Shown piece after piece: positions 49,224-58,896 of a DNA stretch of 64,000 nt. The DNA is taken from the NCBI GenBank assembly GCA_016720705.1, contig JADKKB010000001.1:124001-188000 (forward strand). The letters are read 5' to 3'. The notes beneath the pieces are model-generated. The model did no database searches. It was not told the origin of the DNA and worked only from the letters and a program-made list of their open reading frames with translations. Position 1 is the first letter of the stretch; each line of letters begins with the position of its first letter. Source of the stretch: Chloracidobacterium sp. (GTDB taxonomy: Bacteria > Acidobacteriota > Blastocatellia > Pyrinomonadales > Pyrinomonadaceae). Position numbers and translations under genes: made by a program.

Positions 49224-50960
49224 ATGAAAATATTGCAGCTTCGCCGTAATTTATCTTTGGTCCTGCTACTAGCGATCGTTTTCACGTCGTTTGTCGGTAC
49301 AAACAGCGTTTCGGCAGCGTGGACTGAGCCGGTTCGCGGGCGGCACGCAATGGTCGCATCTCAACACGAATTAGCGTCAAAGATCGGTGCGGATATTATG
49401 AGGAAAGGTGGAAACGCCGTTGATGCAGCGATCGCAGTCGGACTAGCACTTGCCGTTGTATATCCCGAAGCAGGCAATATCGGTGGCGGCGGATTTATGC
49501 TGATTCGGAGAGCTGATGGCGGAGCATTTGCCTTGGATTATCGCGAAATGGCACCGGCGGCGGCTAATCGTGATGTCTTTGTTGATAAAGAAGGCAAGGT
49601 GATTGACGGCGAAGGCTCATCCACCATCGGCTATCGGGCATCCGGCATCCCTGGAACTCTGGCCGGATTCGAATTGGCATTCAATAAGTACGGTTCCGGC
49701 AAGGTCCGTTGGCGAGACCTCGTTGAGCCTGCAAGGGCGCTTGCCCAAAACGGTTACGTTCTGTCCTATCGGCTGGCGGCCCTATTTAAGTCCTATAAGG
49801 GTAACTTGGGTAAGTATGCCGACAGCAATCGAATATTCTTGCGAAACGGTGATTTTTATAAAGAGGGCGACGTTTTCCGACAGCCCGAACTGGCAGCGAC
49901 TCTGGCACGAGTTCAAACGCTGGGAGCTCGGGAGTTCTATACCGGAAAGACCGCCCAACTGATCGCTGCGGATATGAAAGCTCACAACGGCCTCATCACG
50001 CTCGAAGACCTCAAGAACTACAAGGCAATAGAGCGGAAGCCTCTAACCGGAAATTATCGCGGGTATCCGATCATCACAATGCCCCCGCCGAGTTCGGGCG
50101 GTATCGTTATGTTACAAGTCCTGAATATGCTTGAGGGCTACGATATTCGTTCTATGAAATACAATTCTGCGGCCCGATATCACCTCGTGGCGGAAGCAAT
50201 GAGGCGTGCATTCGCGGATCGAGCGGAATTTATGGGTGATCCGGATTTTGCGAATGTCCCGACGGCCTCGCTGATCGACAAGGACTACGGCAAACGCAGA
50301 GCAGCCACGATCGATGCAAAGCGGGCTTCCAACAGCCAGGACATAGGCCACGGTGACGTTGTCGGCGGCGAACCGACCGAAACGACACACTTCACTGTAG
50401 TTGATCCGCAGGGAACCGTCGTCACAAATACATATACGATCAATGACCTGTACGGCTCGGCCGTCACTGCAAAGGGTACCGGCGTACTTCTAAACGATGA
50501 AATGGATGATTTTGCCGCTCGTCCGGGCAAGGCAAATATGTTTGGTCTAATTCAGGGTGAACGAAATTCAGTGCAGCCCGGAAAGCGTCCGCTTTCTTCG
50601 ATGACACCAACAATTGTGCTTAAGAAGGATGGTTCGCTTTGGTTCGCTCTCGGTGCCCGCGGTGGTCCACGGATCATATCGGCAGTGTTGCAGAGCGTTA
50701 TAAATGTAATCGATCACGATATGAACATACAGGCGGCGATCGACGCCCCTCGCATCCATCATCAATGGTTTCCCGACGAACTCATGTACGAGCCCTTTGG
50801 AATGTCGCCGGATACGCTTTCGATATTGACGGCATACGGTCATAAATTTTCGGCTCGGCCCGGATATATCGCCAGTGCCACGGGTATTATGATCGATTCC
50901 GAAGGAACCCGATTGGGGGCTATAGATTCGCGGAGTGACGGTATGGCCGTAGGCTATTGA
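49224..50960 (+). CDS. ggt: Gamma-glutamyltransferase (periplasmic)
   Basis: A 578-residue Ntn hydrolase, exported by a signal peptide (LSLVLLLAIVFTSFVGTNSVSA). AVDAAIAVGLALAVVYPEAGNIGGGGFMLI near residue 70 and YREMAP are substrate-side motifs. Self-cleavage before the catalytic Thr is predicted in ETTHFTVVDPQGT near residue 390, giving two subunits. GSAVTAKGTGVLLNDEMDDF and GKRPLSSMTPTIV follow. It degrades glutathione and gamma-glutamyl peptides in the periplasm. The stop overlaps the convergent zinc-ribbon gene by 7 nt. Confidence 0.95.
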   Translation: MKILQLRRNLSLVLLLAIVFTSFVGTNSVSAAWTEPVRGRHAMVASQHELASKIGADIMRKGGNAVDAAIAVGLALAVVYPEAGNIGGGGFMLIRRADGGAFALDYREMAPAAANRDVFVDKEGKVIDGEGSSTIGYRASGIPGTLAGFELAFNKYGSGKVRWRDLVEPARALAQNGYVLSYRLAALFKSYKGNLGKYADSNRIFLRNGDFYKEGDVFRQPELAATLARVQTLGAREFYTGKTAQLIAADMKAHNGLITLEDLKNYKAIERKPLTGNYRGYPIITMPPPSSGGIVMLQVLNMLEGYDIRSMKYNSAARYHLVAEAMRRAFADRAEFMGDPDFANVPTASLIDKDYGKRRAATIDAKRASNSQDIGHGDVVGGEPTETTHFTVVDPQGTVVTNTYTINDLYGSAVTAKGTGVLLNDEMDDFAARPGKANMFGLIQGERNSVQPGKRPLSSMTPTIVLKKDGSLWFALGARGGPRIISAVLQSVINVIDHDMNIQAAIDAPRIHHQWFPDELMYEPFGMSPDTLSILTAYGHKFSARPGYIASATGIMIDSEGTRLGAIDSRSDGMAVGY

Positions 50961-51493
50961 TCGTTATTTAAGAGTTGGGTCGTGTTTTCTGTGACGCTGA
51001 CTTGATCGAGCTCGCTCGTCTCTCGCCACATACCGGTGCGCGGAGCACCGTACATATTTGCGGGTATCGATTGTTGAGCAGGTAATGAGGGCATTTGCTG
51101 ATGACCGGTAAGTGGTAAATTGGCAGCCCCCGGTATTCCGGCACGGGTGTCGCCAAAATACTTCGCCGGTTTGGGCAAAAACATCGCGGCCGAAACAAGG
51201 ATCAGCAGTCCACCAAATATACCGATAATGGCTGATGCACTCGCGAGCTCGTCAATATTGATGATGGACCAGAGAGGTGTCATTATCAGCAAAAAGAAGA
51301 CACACCATATCAGGCTGAAGGCCATCCCATTGCGGCGAGTGAAAACTTTGCGATCCTTATACAATTCGGCAAGCTGGGGCAGAAAGCCGCCGTGGGCCAA
51401 GACCTCAGATATGACACCTAACGGAAATCCGCAGCGTGAGCAAAATTTTGTATCCAAGGAAACCTGTTGTTGGCCGCAACTGGGGCAGTGCAT
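50954..51493 (-). CDS. Zinc-ribbon membrane protein
   Basis: A 179-residue protein with an N-terminal zinc ribbon, MHCPSCGQQQVSLDTKFCSRCGFPL (two CxxC pairs), followed by two membrane helices (MAFSLIWCVFFLLIMTPLWSI and SAIIGIFGGLLILVSAAMFL) and a disordered Pro/Gln-rich tail. Proteins of this layout are common in Acidobacteria and lack a known function. It overlaps the end of ggt by 7 nt on the opposite strand. Confidence 0.78.
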   Translation of the reverse strand: MHCPSCGQQQVSLDTKFCSRCGFPLGVISEVLAHGGFLPQLAELYKDRKVFTRRNGMAFSLIWCVFFLLIMTPLWSIINIDELASASAIIGIFGGLLILVSAAMFLPKPAKYFGDTRAGIPGAANLPLTGHQQMPSLPAQQSIPANMYGAPRTGMWRETSELDQVSVTENTTQLLNNDQ

Positions 51494-51575
51494 TGTTTGA
51501 CTCCAAAAATAATGTTCGAACCAGGACTAAGAAACAAACGAATTTTGCCACGGAAAAGTTCTGAAATCAACACAT

Positions 51576-52052
51576 TTATCGCCGCGAGGGCTTCCCGTCG
51601 TTTATAACTTGCAAGTACGCAAATGCTCGGCCCTGAAAATGCTCGGCCCTGGCGACAGTCTCCAATAGGATCGATCCGAGTGTTTTTAGTTCACTAGGTG
51701 CCGGAATTGAACGGCTAAGGTCGGAATCATCCGTAAAGAACTGAAAGCCGGAAATTCGCAAAACCTCGACTTCGCCAAGGTATTCGACTATCTTTTGGGT
51801 AGAACTCAGAGCCTCGGGCAGGGTCCATTCAAATGGGTCATCCCACAGACGTCGCGTGATGCCGCCAAAGGTCATTTCGACCATTCCCGCAGATCGGATT
51901 ATATTTTCGCCGACAGTTAGGCCACCGATATTTCCGTCAGTATGCGAAATACGTCGGAACAGCATTTCTTCGGGAAGTGAAGAGACAAATCGGAGCGTCC
52001 TGTCGTGCAGCATCACAAATTGCTCTTCAAAAGCGTTGATGAGTGTTTTCAT
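51576..52052 (-). CDS. DinB-like four-helix protein (uncertain)
   Basis: A 158-residue protein with the helical pattern of the DinB/YfiT superfamily: INAFEEQFVMLHDRTLRFVSSLPEEML, GLTVGENIIRSAGMVEMTFGGITRRLW and LETVARAEHFQGRAFAYLQ. The usual three metal-binding His are not obvious, only HTDGNIGGLTV and ARAEHFQG. The C-terminus contains a short duplication of GGGCCGAGCATTT (around 51620-51655). It is monocistronic on the minus strand. The assignment is tentative. Confidence 0.55.
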   Translation of the reverse strand: MKTLINAFEEQFVMLHDRTLRFVSSLPEEMLFRRISHTDGNIGGLTVGENIIRSAGMVEMTFGGITRRLWDDPFEWTLPEALSSTQKIVEYLGEVEVLRISGFQFFTDDSDLSRSIPAPSELKTLGSILLETVARAEHFQGRAFAYLQVINDGKPSRR

Positions 52053-52113
52053 ATACAGAAAATGCGGCCCACGAGGACCGCATTCAGTCTAACATTTACC
52101 GACAAAATCAATG

Positions 52114-52485
52114 CTAACGCCGCTTTATACGTCTATCCTTTTCATACATTCCGAGGCCGTAATTTCTGCCATTCCAACTTACGCCCGTGCCGATCTTACC
52201 CTTGACCCCGATCTGTGAGCCCTTTGTGGGTACCGAATCATTTGTGATAACCCAAATCGAACCGGTTCCGTCATCGATCTTATATGCACCACCGGCGTAC
52301 TTCGTTCCGGGTATCGACAAACCGTAACTGTCACGGACGGTGCCCGCTATGACAACTTCTTTATTTTGATACCGTGACGGATTCGCCTCAATGTCGGCGA
52401 TGGTGGTTCGTTCGGGACAGCCTGCAGTGTAAAGTGCGGCCGTCAATACAATAACGGCAAGTGTGATCTTTCCAAGATGTTTCAT
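52114..52485 (-). CDS. OB-fold lipoprotein
   Basis: A 123-residue lipoprotein. The signal ends in LYTAGC, a lipobox with Cys at residue 23. The mature domain has the OB-fold/BOF pattern: IEANPSRYQNKEVVIAGTVRDS, YKIDDGTGSIWVITN and KGSQIGVKGKIG. It resembles YgiW- or cytochrome-maturation-like OB proteins that bind cations or peptides. It has its own minus-strand unit, with 136 nt upstream holding nothing I can name. Confidence 0.8.
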   Translation of the reverse strand: MKHLGKITLAVIVLTAALYTAGCPERTTIADIEANPSRYQNKEVVIAGTVRDSYGLSIPGTKYAGGAYKIDDGTGSIWVITNDSVPTKGSQIGVKGKIGTGVSWNGRNYGLGMYEKDRRIKRR

Positions 52486-52621
52486 CGTCTCTCCTCGTTC
52501 AGACTCGAATTTCAGATGGGAGAAATTCTATAACTATAGATTCGGAACTGAGCCGGGAGTTTGCCACGAATCTGCAGTTAGGATGACTACGTTGGAAATG
52601 ATGGCAACTTCACGGCGCTGA

Positions 52622-52936
52622 TCAGGAGAGTTTGACTGCGGTGCCGTAAGCAAGAACCTCGGTTGAGGCTTGGCCAAATTCAGTCGCGTCGTATCTCATC
52701 CCAATTACAGCATCTGCACCTATCTCGTGGGCGTGTTTCACCATACGGTTAAATGCTTCCATTCTGGCGGCCTCACAAACCACGGACCACTCCTCGATAT
52801 TGCCGCCTGCGAGTGCTTTGATCCCGCCGACAATGCCGCGGCCTAGGCCGGTGGCACGCACAACAATGCCCCGAACTACGCCGAGATATTGCGAGACCTG
52901 CTTTCCTTGAATATCAAAACCGGTTGTAACGATCAT
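52622..52936 (-). CDS. YbjQ/UPF0145 family protein
   Basis: A 104-residue member of the YbjQ (heavy-metal-binding-like, UPF0145) family. MIVTTGFDIQGKQVSQYLGVVRGIVVRAT is the typical beginning and NRMVKHAHEIGADAVIGMRYDAT the core; the family forms pentameric rings of unknown function. ATG 52936 is supported by GGAGG 4 nt upstream; the open frame extends to 52969 without need. It lies just before tRNA-Glu on the same strand. Confidence 0.9.
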   Translation of the reverse strand: MIVTTGFDIQGKQVSQYLGVVRGIVVRATGLGRGIVGGIKALAGGNIEEWSVVCEAARMEAFNRMVKHAHEIGADAVIGMRYDATEFGQASTEVLAYGTAVKLS

Positions 52937-53020
52937 TGAGCCTCCAAATTGGCATCGAGTTTTAGCCAACGAAGGTGAGGTGACGCGTTGACGAATAGCC
53001 GCGATACGTGTTGATAAGAA

Positions 53021-53095
53021 TGGTAGCGCCTAGGGGAATCGAACCCCTCTTTCAAGAATGAGAATCTTGCGTCCTAACCGATAGACGAAGGCGCC
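53021..53095 (-). tRNA. tRNA-Glu (anticodon CTC)
   Basis: The minus strand folds as a complete tRNA: acceptor GGCGCCT against AGGCGCT (G1-U72 wobble), D-arm TCGTCTATCGGTTAGGAC, and anticodon stem CAAGA/TCTTG with loop TTCTCAT, so anticodon CTC. The T-arm is AGGGG-TTCGATT-CCCCT. The CCA end is encoded (TGG on the plus strand at 53021-53023). It reads GAG codons for glutamate. Confidence 0.95.
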
Positions 53096-53204
53096 ACAGG
53101 CGAATGAAAAGAGATTGTATAACAATATTCTCAGTTTCGGCAAAGGCCGACCCCTGAATCAGGAGGTATTTGACCTTTGTGTTTCGCTAGAGCGGGCAAT
53201 GCAT

Positions 53205-53234
53205 TTGGGAAATTGGGGTTGAGCCTTTTATAAT
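53205..53234 (+). promoter_or_regulatory. Candidate sigma70 promoter of acnA
   Basis: A perfect TATAAT at 53229-53234 is preceded, with an 18-nt spacer, by TTGGGA at 53205-53210 (4 of 6 to TTGACA). Initiation near 53241 would give a 26-nt leader before the aconitase ATG at 53267. Confidence 0.5.
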
Positions 53235-53266
53235 AGACTTTTGGCCTTTGAGCCCCGAGCAACACT

Positions 53267-55972
53267 ATGACACACGATCTCTTTAATTCGCGACAGACAT
53301 TCAAAACCGGTAATGGTTCCGAGGGCACCTTCTACTCGCTTCCGCAACTCGAAAAGGAGGGGATCGGGCACATTTCCAGACTGCCGATCTCGATCCGGAT
53401 CGTTTTAGAATCGGTGCTCCGCAATTTTGACGGGGGCAAACGCGTCAGCGAATCAAATATCCGAGAATTGGCCGGATGGGTGGCAAACCGCGAGAGAACG
53501 CAAGAAATACCGTTCGTGGTGGCACGTGTCATACTGCAGGATTTCACCGGTGTGCCGCTGCTCGTCGATCTGGCCGCGATGCGCTCGGCCGTCACGGCGC
53601 TCGGCAAGGATGCCGGTATGATCGAACCGCTTGTCCCGGTTGATCTGGTCATTGATCACTCCGTTCAAGTGGACTATGCCGGCAGTGAACAGGCATATCA
53701 GCAGAATATGGCGAAGGAGTTTGAGCGTAATGACCAACGATATCGATTCTTAAAGTGGGGAACACAGGCCTTTAACGGCTTTAGCGTCATCCCGCCGGGG
53801 ATCGGCATCGTCCATCAGGTCAATCTGGAATATCTCGCAAAGGGCGTATTTGAGCGTGAAGGCGTTTATTTCCCGGATTCTCTTGTCGGCACCGATTCGC
53901 ACACTACGATGATCAACGGCCTCGGCATTGTCGGATGGGGCGTCGGCGGAATCGAGGCCGAGGCGGGAATGTTGGGTCAACCGGTTTATTTCCTTACCCC
54001 GGACGTTGTCGGCGTAAACTTAAAGGGCGAATTGCCGCAAGGCTCTACGGCGACCGATCTTGTGCTGCGCATTACCGAAGTACTTCGAAAAATGAATGTC
54101 GTCGGAAAATTTGTCGAGTTCTTTGGCGACGGAGCGTCTGCTCTAAATGCCACTGACCGAGCCACGATCGCCAATATGGCGCCTGAATACGGTGCAACTA
54201 TGGGATTTTTTGGTGTTGACGAAAAGACCCTCGAATACTTCCGCAACACTGGCCGTACAGCAGAACAGATCGATACGATCCGAAACTACTATTTGGCTCA
54301 AGGGATGTTTGGCATCCCGTCTGAAGGTGCGATCGATTATACATCGGTCGTACACCTCGACCTTGCGGAAACCGGCCCAGCGGTTGCTGGCCCGAAGCGT
54401 CCGCAAGACCGTATCGAACTCGGCGAACTCGACGAAAAGTTTTTAGAGCTTTTTACAATGCCGGTTTCAGACGGGGGTTATGGCAAATCGGATTCGGATC
54501 TGCTGAAAAGGTTTGATGTCAGTATCGGTAGTACGGAAACAAAGACCGCGATCGGTAATGGTGACGTGCTGATCGCTGCGATAACCTCGTGCACCAACAC
54601 ATCGAATCCGTCGGTGATGATCGCTGCGGGAATTGTCGCCAAAAAGGCTGCGGAACGTGGTATGAAGGTGCCGTCTTATGTAAAGACGTCGCTGGCGCCG
54701 GGTTCGCGCGTGGTGACGGAATATCTTGAAAAGACCGGCTTGCAGAAGTATCTTGACGAGGTCGGATTCAATCTCGTCGGCTATGGCTGTACGACCTGCA
54801 TAGGTAACTCCGGCCCTCTTGACCCGTCGATCGAAAAGCAGGTTGTCGATAATGACCTGATCGCGGCATCAGTACTATCGGGCAACCGCAATTTCGAGGC
54901 TCGAGTTCATCAAAACATTAAGGCGAATTTTCTAATGTCGCCGCCACTCGTAGTTGCATTTGCACTTGCCGGAACAGTACTGAGCGACATTAACACCGAG
55001 CCGATCGGCAAGGATCGTGATGGTAACGACGTGTATTTGAGAGAGCTCTGGGCTTCGCTTGACGAGGTTAAGGAAATGCTTTCGACGGCATATGACCCCG
55101 CGGTATATAAAGCCCTGTATTCGCAGTTTGCCGAGCAAAACCCATTGTGGAACAACATCGAATCCAGCGTTGGGCAGATATATGAGTGGGACCGCGAATC
55201 AACCTATATTCAAGAGCCGCCTTTCTTTAACAATTTTTCAATGGAAACCGGCAGTTTCTCAGATATTCACGATGCGAGGGCATTGGCCATATTTGGCGAC
55301 TCGGTGACGACCGACCACATTTCGCCCGCCGGTGCTATCAAGGCAAACTCGCCGGCCGGACTCTATTTGCAGGAGAGAGGCGTAGCACCGGAGGATTTTA
55401 ATTCCTACGGTTCGCGTCGCGGCAACGATAAGGTTATGGTGCGCGGGACGTTTGCAAATGTTCGTATCAAAAATCTAATGGCGGCCCCGACCGAGGGCGG
55501 ATTCACCCGTCATCAACCGGACGGTACCGAAATGACTATTTACGATGCAGCGATGTTGTACGAGATTGAACGCGTGCCGCTTGTCATTTTCGCAGGTAAG
55601 GAATACGGTACCGGCAGTTCACGCGACTGGGCCGCGAAGGGAACTTCGTTGATGGGCGTAAAAGCGGTTATCACCGAATCCTTCGAGCGTATTCACCGGT
55701 CGAATCTTGTTGGAATGGGCGTTTTGCCGCTACAGTTTAAGGATGGGCAAACCGCAGGCTCGCTGGGACTGGATGGGACCGAGACCTTTGCACTGATCGG
55801 CCTCGAGTCCGGCGACGTCCGGCCGCGACAGGATGTTACGCTACGAATAACCAAAGCCGATGGCAATCAGACGGATGTCACGCTAAAATTAAGGATCGAC
55901 ACGCCTATCGAAATTGAGTATTATAAGAACGGCGGAATTCTTCCATACGTCCTTCGCCAGCTAATTGGTTAG
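53267..55972 (+). CDS. acnA: Aconitate hydratase A
   Basis: A 901-residue aconitase of the AcnA/IRP type, converting citrate to isocitrate in the TCA cycle. Recognisable blocks are LVGTDSHTTMINGLGIVGWGVGGIEAEA near residue 205, ITSCTNTSNPSVM near 441 and VGYGCTTCIGNSGPL near 506, with the three cluster Cys in those two blocks. The swivelling C-terminal domain follows with DSVTTDHISPAG and GSSRDWAAKG. Length is normal (890-905). It stands alone between tRNA-Glu and the C25 peptidase gene, with its own likely promoter. Confidence 0.97.
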   Translation: MTHDLFNSRQTFKTGNGSEGTFYSLPQLEKEGIGHISRLPISIRIVLESVLRNFDGGKRVSESNIRELAGWVANRERTQEIPFVVARVILQDFTGVPLLVDLAAMRSAVTALGKDAGMIEPLVPVDLVIDHSVQVDYAGSEQAYQQNMAKEFERNDQRYRFLKWGTQAFNGFSVIPPGIGIVHQVNLEYLAKGVFEREGVYFPDSLVGTDSHTTMINGLGIVGWGVGGIEAEAGMLGQPVYFLTPDVVGVNLKGELPQGSTATDLVLRITEVLRKMNVVGKFVEFFGDGASALNATDRATIANMAPEYGATMGFFGVDEKTLEYFRNTGRTAEQIDTIRNYYLAQGMFGIPSEGAIDYTSVVHLDLAETGPAVAGPKRPQDRIELGELDEKFLELFTMPVSDGGYGKSDSDLLKRFDVSIGSTETKTAIGNGDVLIAAITSCTNTSNPSVMIAAGIVAKKAAERGMKVPSYVKTSLAPGSRVVTEYLEKTGLQKYLDEVGFNLVGYGCTTCIGNSGPLDPSIEKQVVDNDLIAASVLSGNRNFEARVHQNIKANFLMSPPLVVAFALAGTVLSDINTEPIGKDRDGNDVYLRELWASLDEVKEMLSTAYDPAVYKALYSQFAEQNPLWNNIESSVGQIYEWDRESTYIQEPPFFNNFSMETGSFSDIHDARALAIFGDSVTTDHISPAGAIKANSPAGLYLQERGVAPEDFNSYGSRRGNDKVMVRGTFANVRIKNLMAAPTEGGFTRHQPDGTEMTIYDAAMLYEIERVPLVIFAGKEYGTGSSRDWAAKGTSLMGVKAVITESFERIHRSNLVGMGVLPLQFKDGQTAGSLGLDGTETFALIGLESGDVRPRQDVTLRITKADGNQTDVTLKLRIDTPIEIEYYKNGGILPYVLRQLIG

Positions 55973-56146
55973 TCAGTATTAACGGCTCGGATCACCTTCG
56001 GACAACCTTGTTGCGTGAACGCCCGCGTTCACGGACAATATTTTCTTTGCTTTTTTTCTGGAAAGTCGTACAGTTTAACAATACTTCAGTATACGGGCGA
56101 AGCGTTTTCCGAATCCTTTTGGGATTATGTTTCGAAATGTAGATTT

Positions 56147-58729
56147 ATGAAAAAGTTTTTTTCGGTATTTTCGATCATCGTGCTTTGCGGATATTGTTAT
56201 ATTCCGATCGCAGCTCAACGCGTCGGACAGTTCGGTAAAAGCCAGCCCGTCAAGGCGGAAGCCGCCAAAAGCAAAGGCATCAGGGTTCAAGTATTTACAG
56301 ATGAACAGAATACGGTGATCCAATGGAAGGATGATTCTTCGGATCCAGCAGTCGGATTTGACGTGTACCGTCTATCGGCAAGTGGATTCGAACGGATCAC
56401 GACCGCTTCCATACTCGGTTCAATGCCCGGCAGCCGCGCGGAGGTCGAACCGGTGATCGAAAGGTCATTCAGCATCCGAGGCGGAGCTCCGGGCGAAGTT
56501 TTCGTCGTCGAAGGCTTTGATCAAACAGGAACTCGACGGCAGAGTGAACCGTCGGCCTCGCAATTTACCGGCGACCTCGCATCGATCTCAGGAAGCGATT
56601 CTTTGACCGACCAGAGTCAAACGGGACAGAAGGTCCGGGTGCTCGAACGATCGGCCCTAGACCTACCCCGCGAACTCAAAAACGAGACGATGAAATCGGT
56701 TCAGATGCCCGATAGCGTCAATCAATTGGCAGTCGCCGCACAGGGCGGAGCCAAGATCGGGATCAAGGTCAACGGGTTTTACCGGGTCACTAAGGCCGAA
56801 TTAGCAGCCGCACAATTTGACGTCAATACTGATCCTGATAAATGGCAACTCTACGCCAATGGGGTCGAGCAATCGATCCTCGTCGAACCAAATGGCGACT
56901 ATATCGAGTTTTTTGGTAAAGTGGTCGAGACAAACGAGTCGGATGTTAACTCCTATTTTCTGATTGCGGCCGCAAGTGCCGGAAAGCGAATTGCGACGGC
57001 CGTCTCAAGACCCGGCGGTGTTTCGATTTCATCCACAAACTACCGGGCAGTCTATGACAAAAAGCAAAGGACCAATTACCTTTGGGATATTCTAAACGGT
57101 GACGCGGAAAACTATTGGGGCGATCTGATCAGCACGAACCCGTTAAATTTCTCATTTTCACTGACGGGTATCGACACTACTGCTTCGGACGCATCAGTTC
57201 AGATCAAATTTCAGGGGTTTTCCTTGGCGTCGCATTCGATGAGCATTTCGATCAACGGCAATAACATAGGGACTCAGACCGGCAGCGGCCAGACACCGAT
57301 GACCGGAACATTCATTGTTCCCGTCAGTGCACTGATCGAGGGGACGAATACGCTTCAGATGACGTCTGCCGTGGCGGGCGATTATACGCTCTTCGACCGC
57401 ATCACGGTAAGCTATTCACGTAAATTCGTCGCTGACCAAAATCGTCTGGATTTCTATACGAACAACTACAAATCTACCCTGCTCACTGGATTTACAACCG
57501 CAGATATTCGGGCATTTGATACTACGCAAGATGGAGCTCCGGTTCAGATCACAGATTTTCCGATCGTCCCCAATGGACCGACATTTGACGCAAAGCTTGC
57601 GGCCACCCGTGGCCGTGCAATGTATGCGGTTGCATCAAATGGAATTCGGCAGGCCGCGTTTGTGCGGCAGAATAAGCCATCGGAACTCGCCGCAAATTAC
57701 CGAGCAGGCAAGCTTTTGATCATCACATACGGCGACTTCTATCAACAGGCGATCACTTGGGCTCAGTATCGATCCACCCGTGATTTTCCGGTTGCCGTGG
57801 TGGATGTTGACGACATTTTTGATGAATTCAACTACGGCAAATCCAGTGCAAACTCGATCACGGCATTTCTTGCGTTTGCAAAGGCTAACTGGCAGGTTGC
57901 ACCTGATTATGTCTTGATCCTCGGCGACGCCTCCTACGACCCGAAAGGCTATACGGGACAGGGCTATTCGAATCTGGTGCCGGCCAAAATGGTTGACACA
58001 CTGTATGAGGAAACCGGAAGTGACGAAGCACTAGCCGATATAGATCACGATGGACTCTCCGATATGGCGATCGGGCGTGTGCCGGCTAAGGTTCCCCAGG
58101 ATGTCACAAATGCCCTCGCTAAAGTGATGGCCTTTGAAACACCCTTGATGCAAGATATCAACCGTGGGGTAGTCTTCGCATACGACCTTCCGGTCGGTTG
58201 GGATTTTGAAGCTAGTAGTCACGCACTGGGCGATCAATTGCCTCCATCGGTCTCGAAAGCTTTTGTGGGTCGTGGTGACGTAAATTCAGCAGCAACGCTT
58301 CTCGGTGAGATCAATCAGGGACGATATATCGTTAACTATTCCGGCCACGGCTCCACGGGCGTGTGGGCGAGTACGGGATTCTTTGGTGTAAACAGTGTGC
58401 CGCAGTTGACCAATAGTAATAGCCTTTCATTATTTACTATGTTGACGTGTCTGAACGGGTATTTTATCAATCCGACAGCTGACAGTCTTGCGGAAAAACT
58501 CTTTAACGCTCAAAATGGCGGTTCTGTAATGAGTTGGGCTTCAAACGGTAAAACGACGCCGGATATCCAGATGATAATGGCGACACGGTTTTACCAGCAA
58601 CTGAGCTTAGGTAATATAAAACGGATGGGCGATCTCGTCCGTGACGCCAAGGCTCAGGTGCCGGGCGGGAGCGATGTGCGGTACTCGTGGGTTTTGATTG
58701 GTGATCCGATGTTAAAAGTCACCCAGTAG
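56147..58729 (+). CDS. Secreted C25 (gingipain-like) cysteine peptidase
   Basis: An 860-residue exported protein. ATG 56147 gives a signal peptide (FFSVFSIIVLCGYCYIPIAA, then AQ); an earlier start at 56015 would hide it. About 500 residues of beta-rich sequence precede the C25 domain. In the C25 domain, ILGDASYDPKGYTGQGYSNLVPAKMVDTL, ADIDHDGLSDMAIGRVPA, NYSGHGSTGVW (catalytic His) and FTMLTCLNGYF (catalytic Cys) are visible. It stops right after LIGDPMLKVTQ, with no C-terminal sorting domain of the type IX kind, so it is likely released or periplasmic. A strong terminator follows. Confidence 0.9.
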   Translation: MKKFFSVFSIIVLCGYCYIPIAAQRVGQFGKSQPVKAEAAKSKGIRVQVFTDEQNTVIQWKDDSSDPAVGFDVYRLSASGFERITTASILGSMPGSRAEVEPVIERSFSIRGGAPGEVFVVEGFDQTGTRRQSEPSASQFTGDLASISGSDSLTDQSQTGQKVRVLERSALDLPRELKNETMKSVQMPDSVNQLAVAAQGGAKIGIKVNGFYRVTKAELAAAQFDVNTDPDKWQLYANGVEQSILVEPNGDYIEFFGKVVETNESDVNSYFLIAAASAGKRIATAVSRPGGVSISSTNYRAVYDKKQRTNYLWDILNGDAENYWGDLISTNPLNFSFSLTGIDTTASDASVQIKFQGFSLASHSMSISINGNNIGTQTGSGQTPMTGTFIVPVSALIEGTNTLQMTSAVAGDYTLFDRITVSYSRKFVADQNRLDFYTNNYKSTLLTGFTTADIRAFDTTQDGAPVQITDFPIVPNGPTFDAKLAATRGRAMYAVASNGIRQAAFVRQNKPSELAANYRAGKLLIITYGDFYQQAITWAQYRSTRDFPVAVVDVDDIFDEFNYGKSSANSITAFLAFAKANWQVAPDYVLILGDASYDPKGYTGQGYSNLVPAKMVDTLYEETGSDEALADIDHDGLSDMAIGRVPAKVPQDVTNALAKVMAFETPLMQDINRGVVFAYDLPVGWDFEASSHALGDQLPPSVSKAFVGRGDVNSAATLLGEINQGRYIVNYSGHGSTGVWASTGFFGVNSVPQLTNSNSLSLFTMLTCLNGYFINPTADSLAEKLFNAQNGGSVMSWASNGKTTPDIQMIMATRFYQQLSLGNIKRMGDLVRDAKAQVPGGSDVRYSWVLIGDPMLKVTQ

Positions 58730-58745
58730 TCGTGGTAGTAACAAA

Positions 58746-58778
58746 GCGAAAGGGCGTGCCGTCGGCACGCCCTTTCGC
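58746..58778 (+). terminator. Strong Rho-independent terminator
   Basis: A 15-bp perfect stem (GCGAAAGGGCGTGCC, loop GTC, complement) lies 17 nt after the C25 peptidase stop and is followed by TTGTTTGATTT. The upstream AAA extends the pairing with the T-rich side. Confidence 0.85.
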
Positions 58779-58792
58779 TTGTTTGATTTGAA

Positions 58793-58865
58793 TACTCGCG
58801 GCGGGATTCGAACCTGCGACTTCTTCCTTCGGAGGGAAGCACTCTATCCACTGAGCTACGCGAGC
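58793..58865 (-). tRNA. tRNA-Arg (anticodon CCG)
   Basis: The minus strand folds as tRNA: acceptor GCTCGCG against CGCGAGT (G1-U72 wobble), D-arm TAGCTCAGTGGATAGAGT, anticodon stem CTTCC/GGAAG with loop CTCCGAA, so anticodon CCG. The T-arm GCAGG-TTCGAAT-CCCGC has one mismatch at most. The discriminator is A; CCA is not encoded. It reads CGG codons. Confidence 0.94.
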
Positions 58866-58896
58866 AAAAGCGCAAAAGTTATGATATCAGATGCGT

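Noticed and set aside
51620..51655. Short tandem duplication (GGGCCGAGCATTT twice) in the DinB-like gene
   Set aside because: A two-copy, in-frame 17-nt-spaced repeat in a C-terminus is too minor to call more than slippage.
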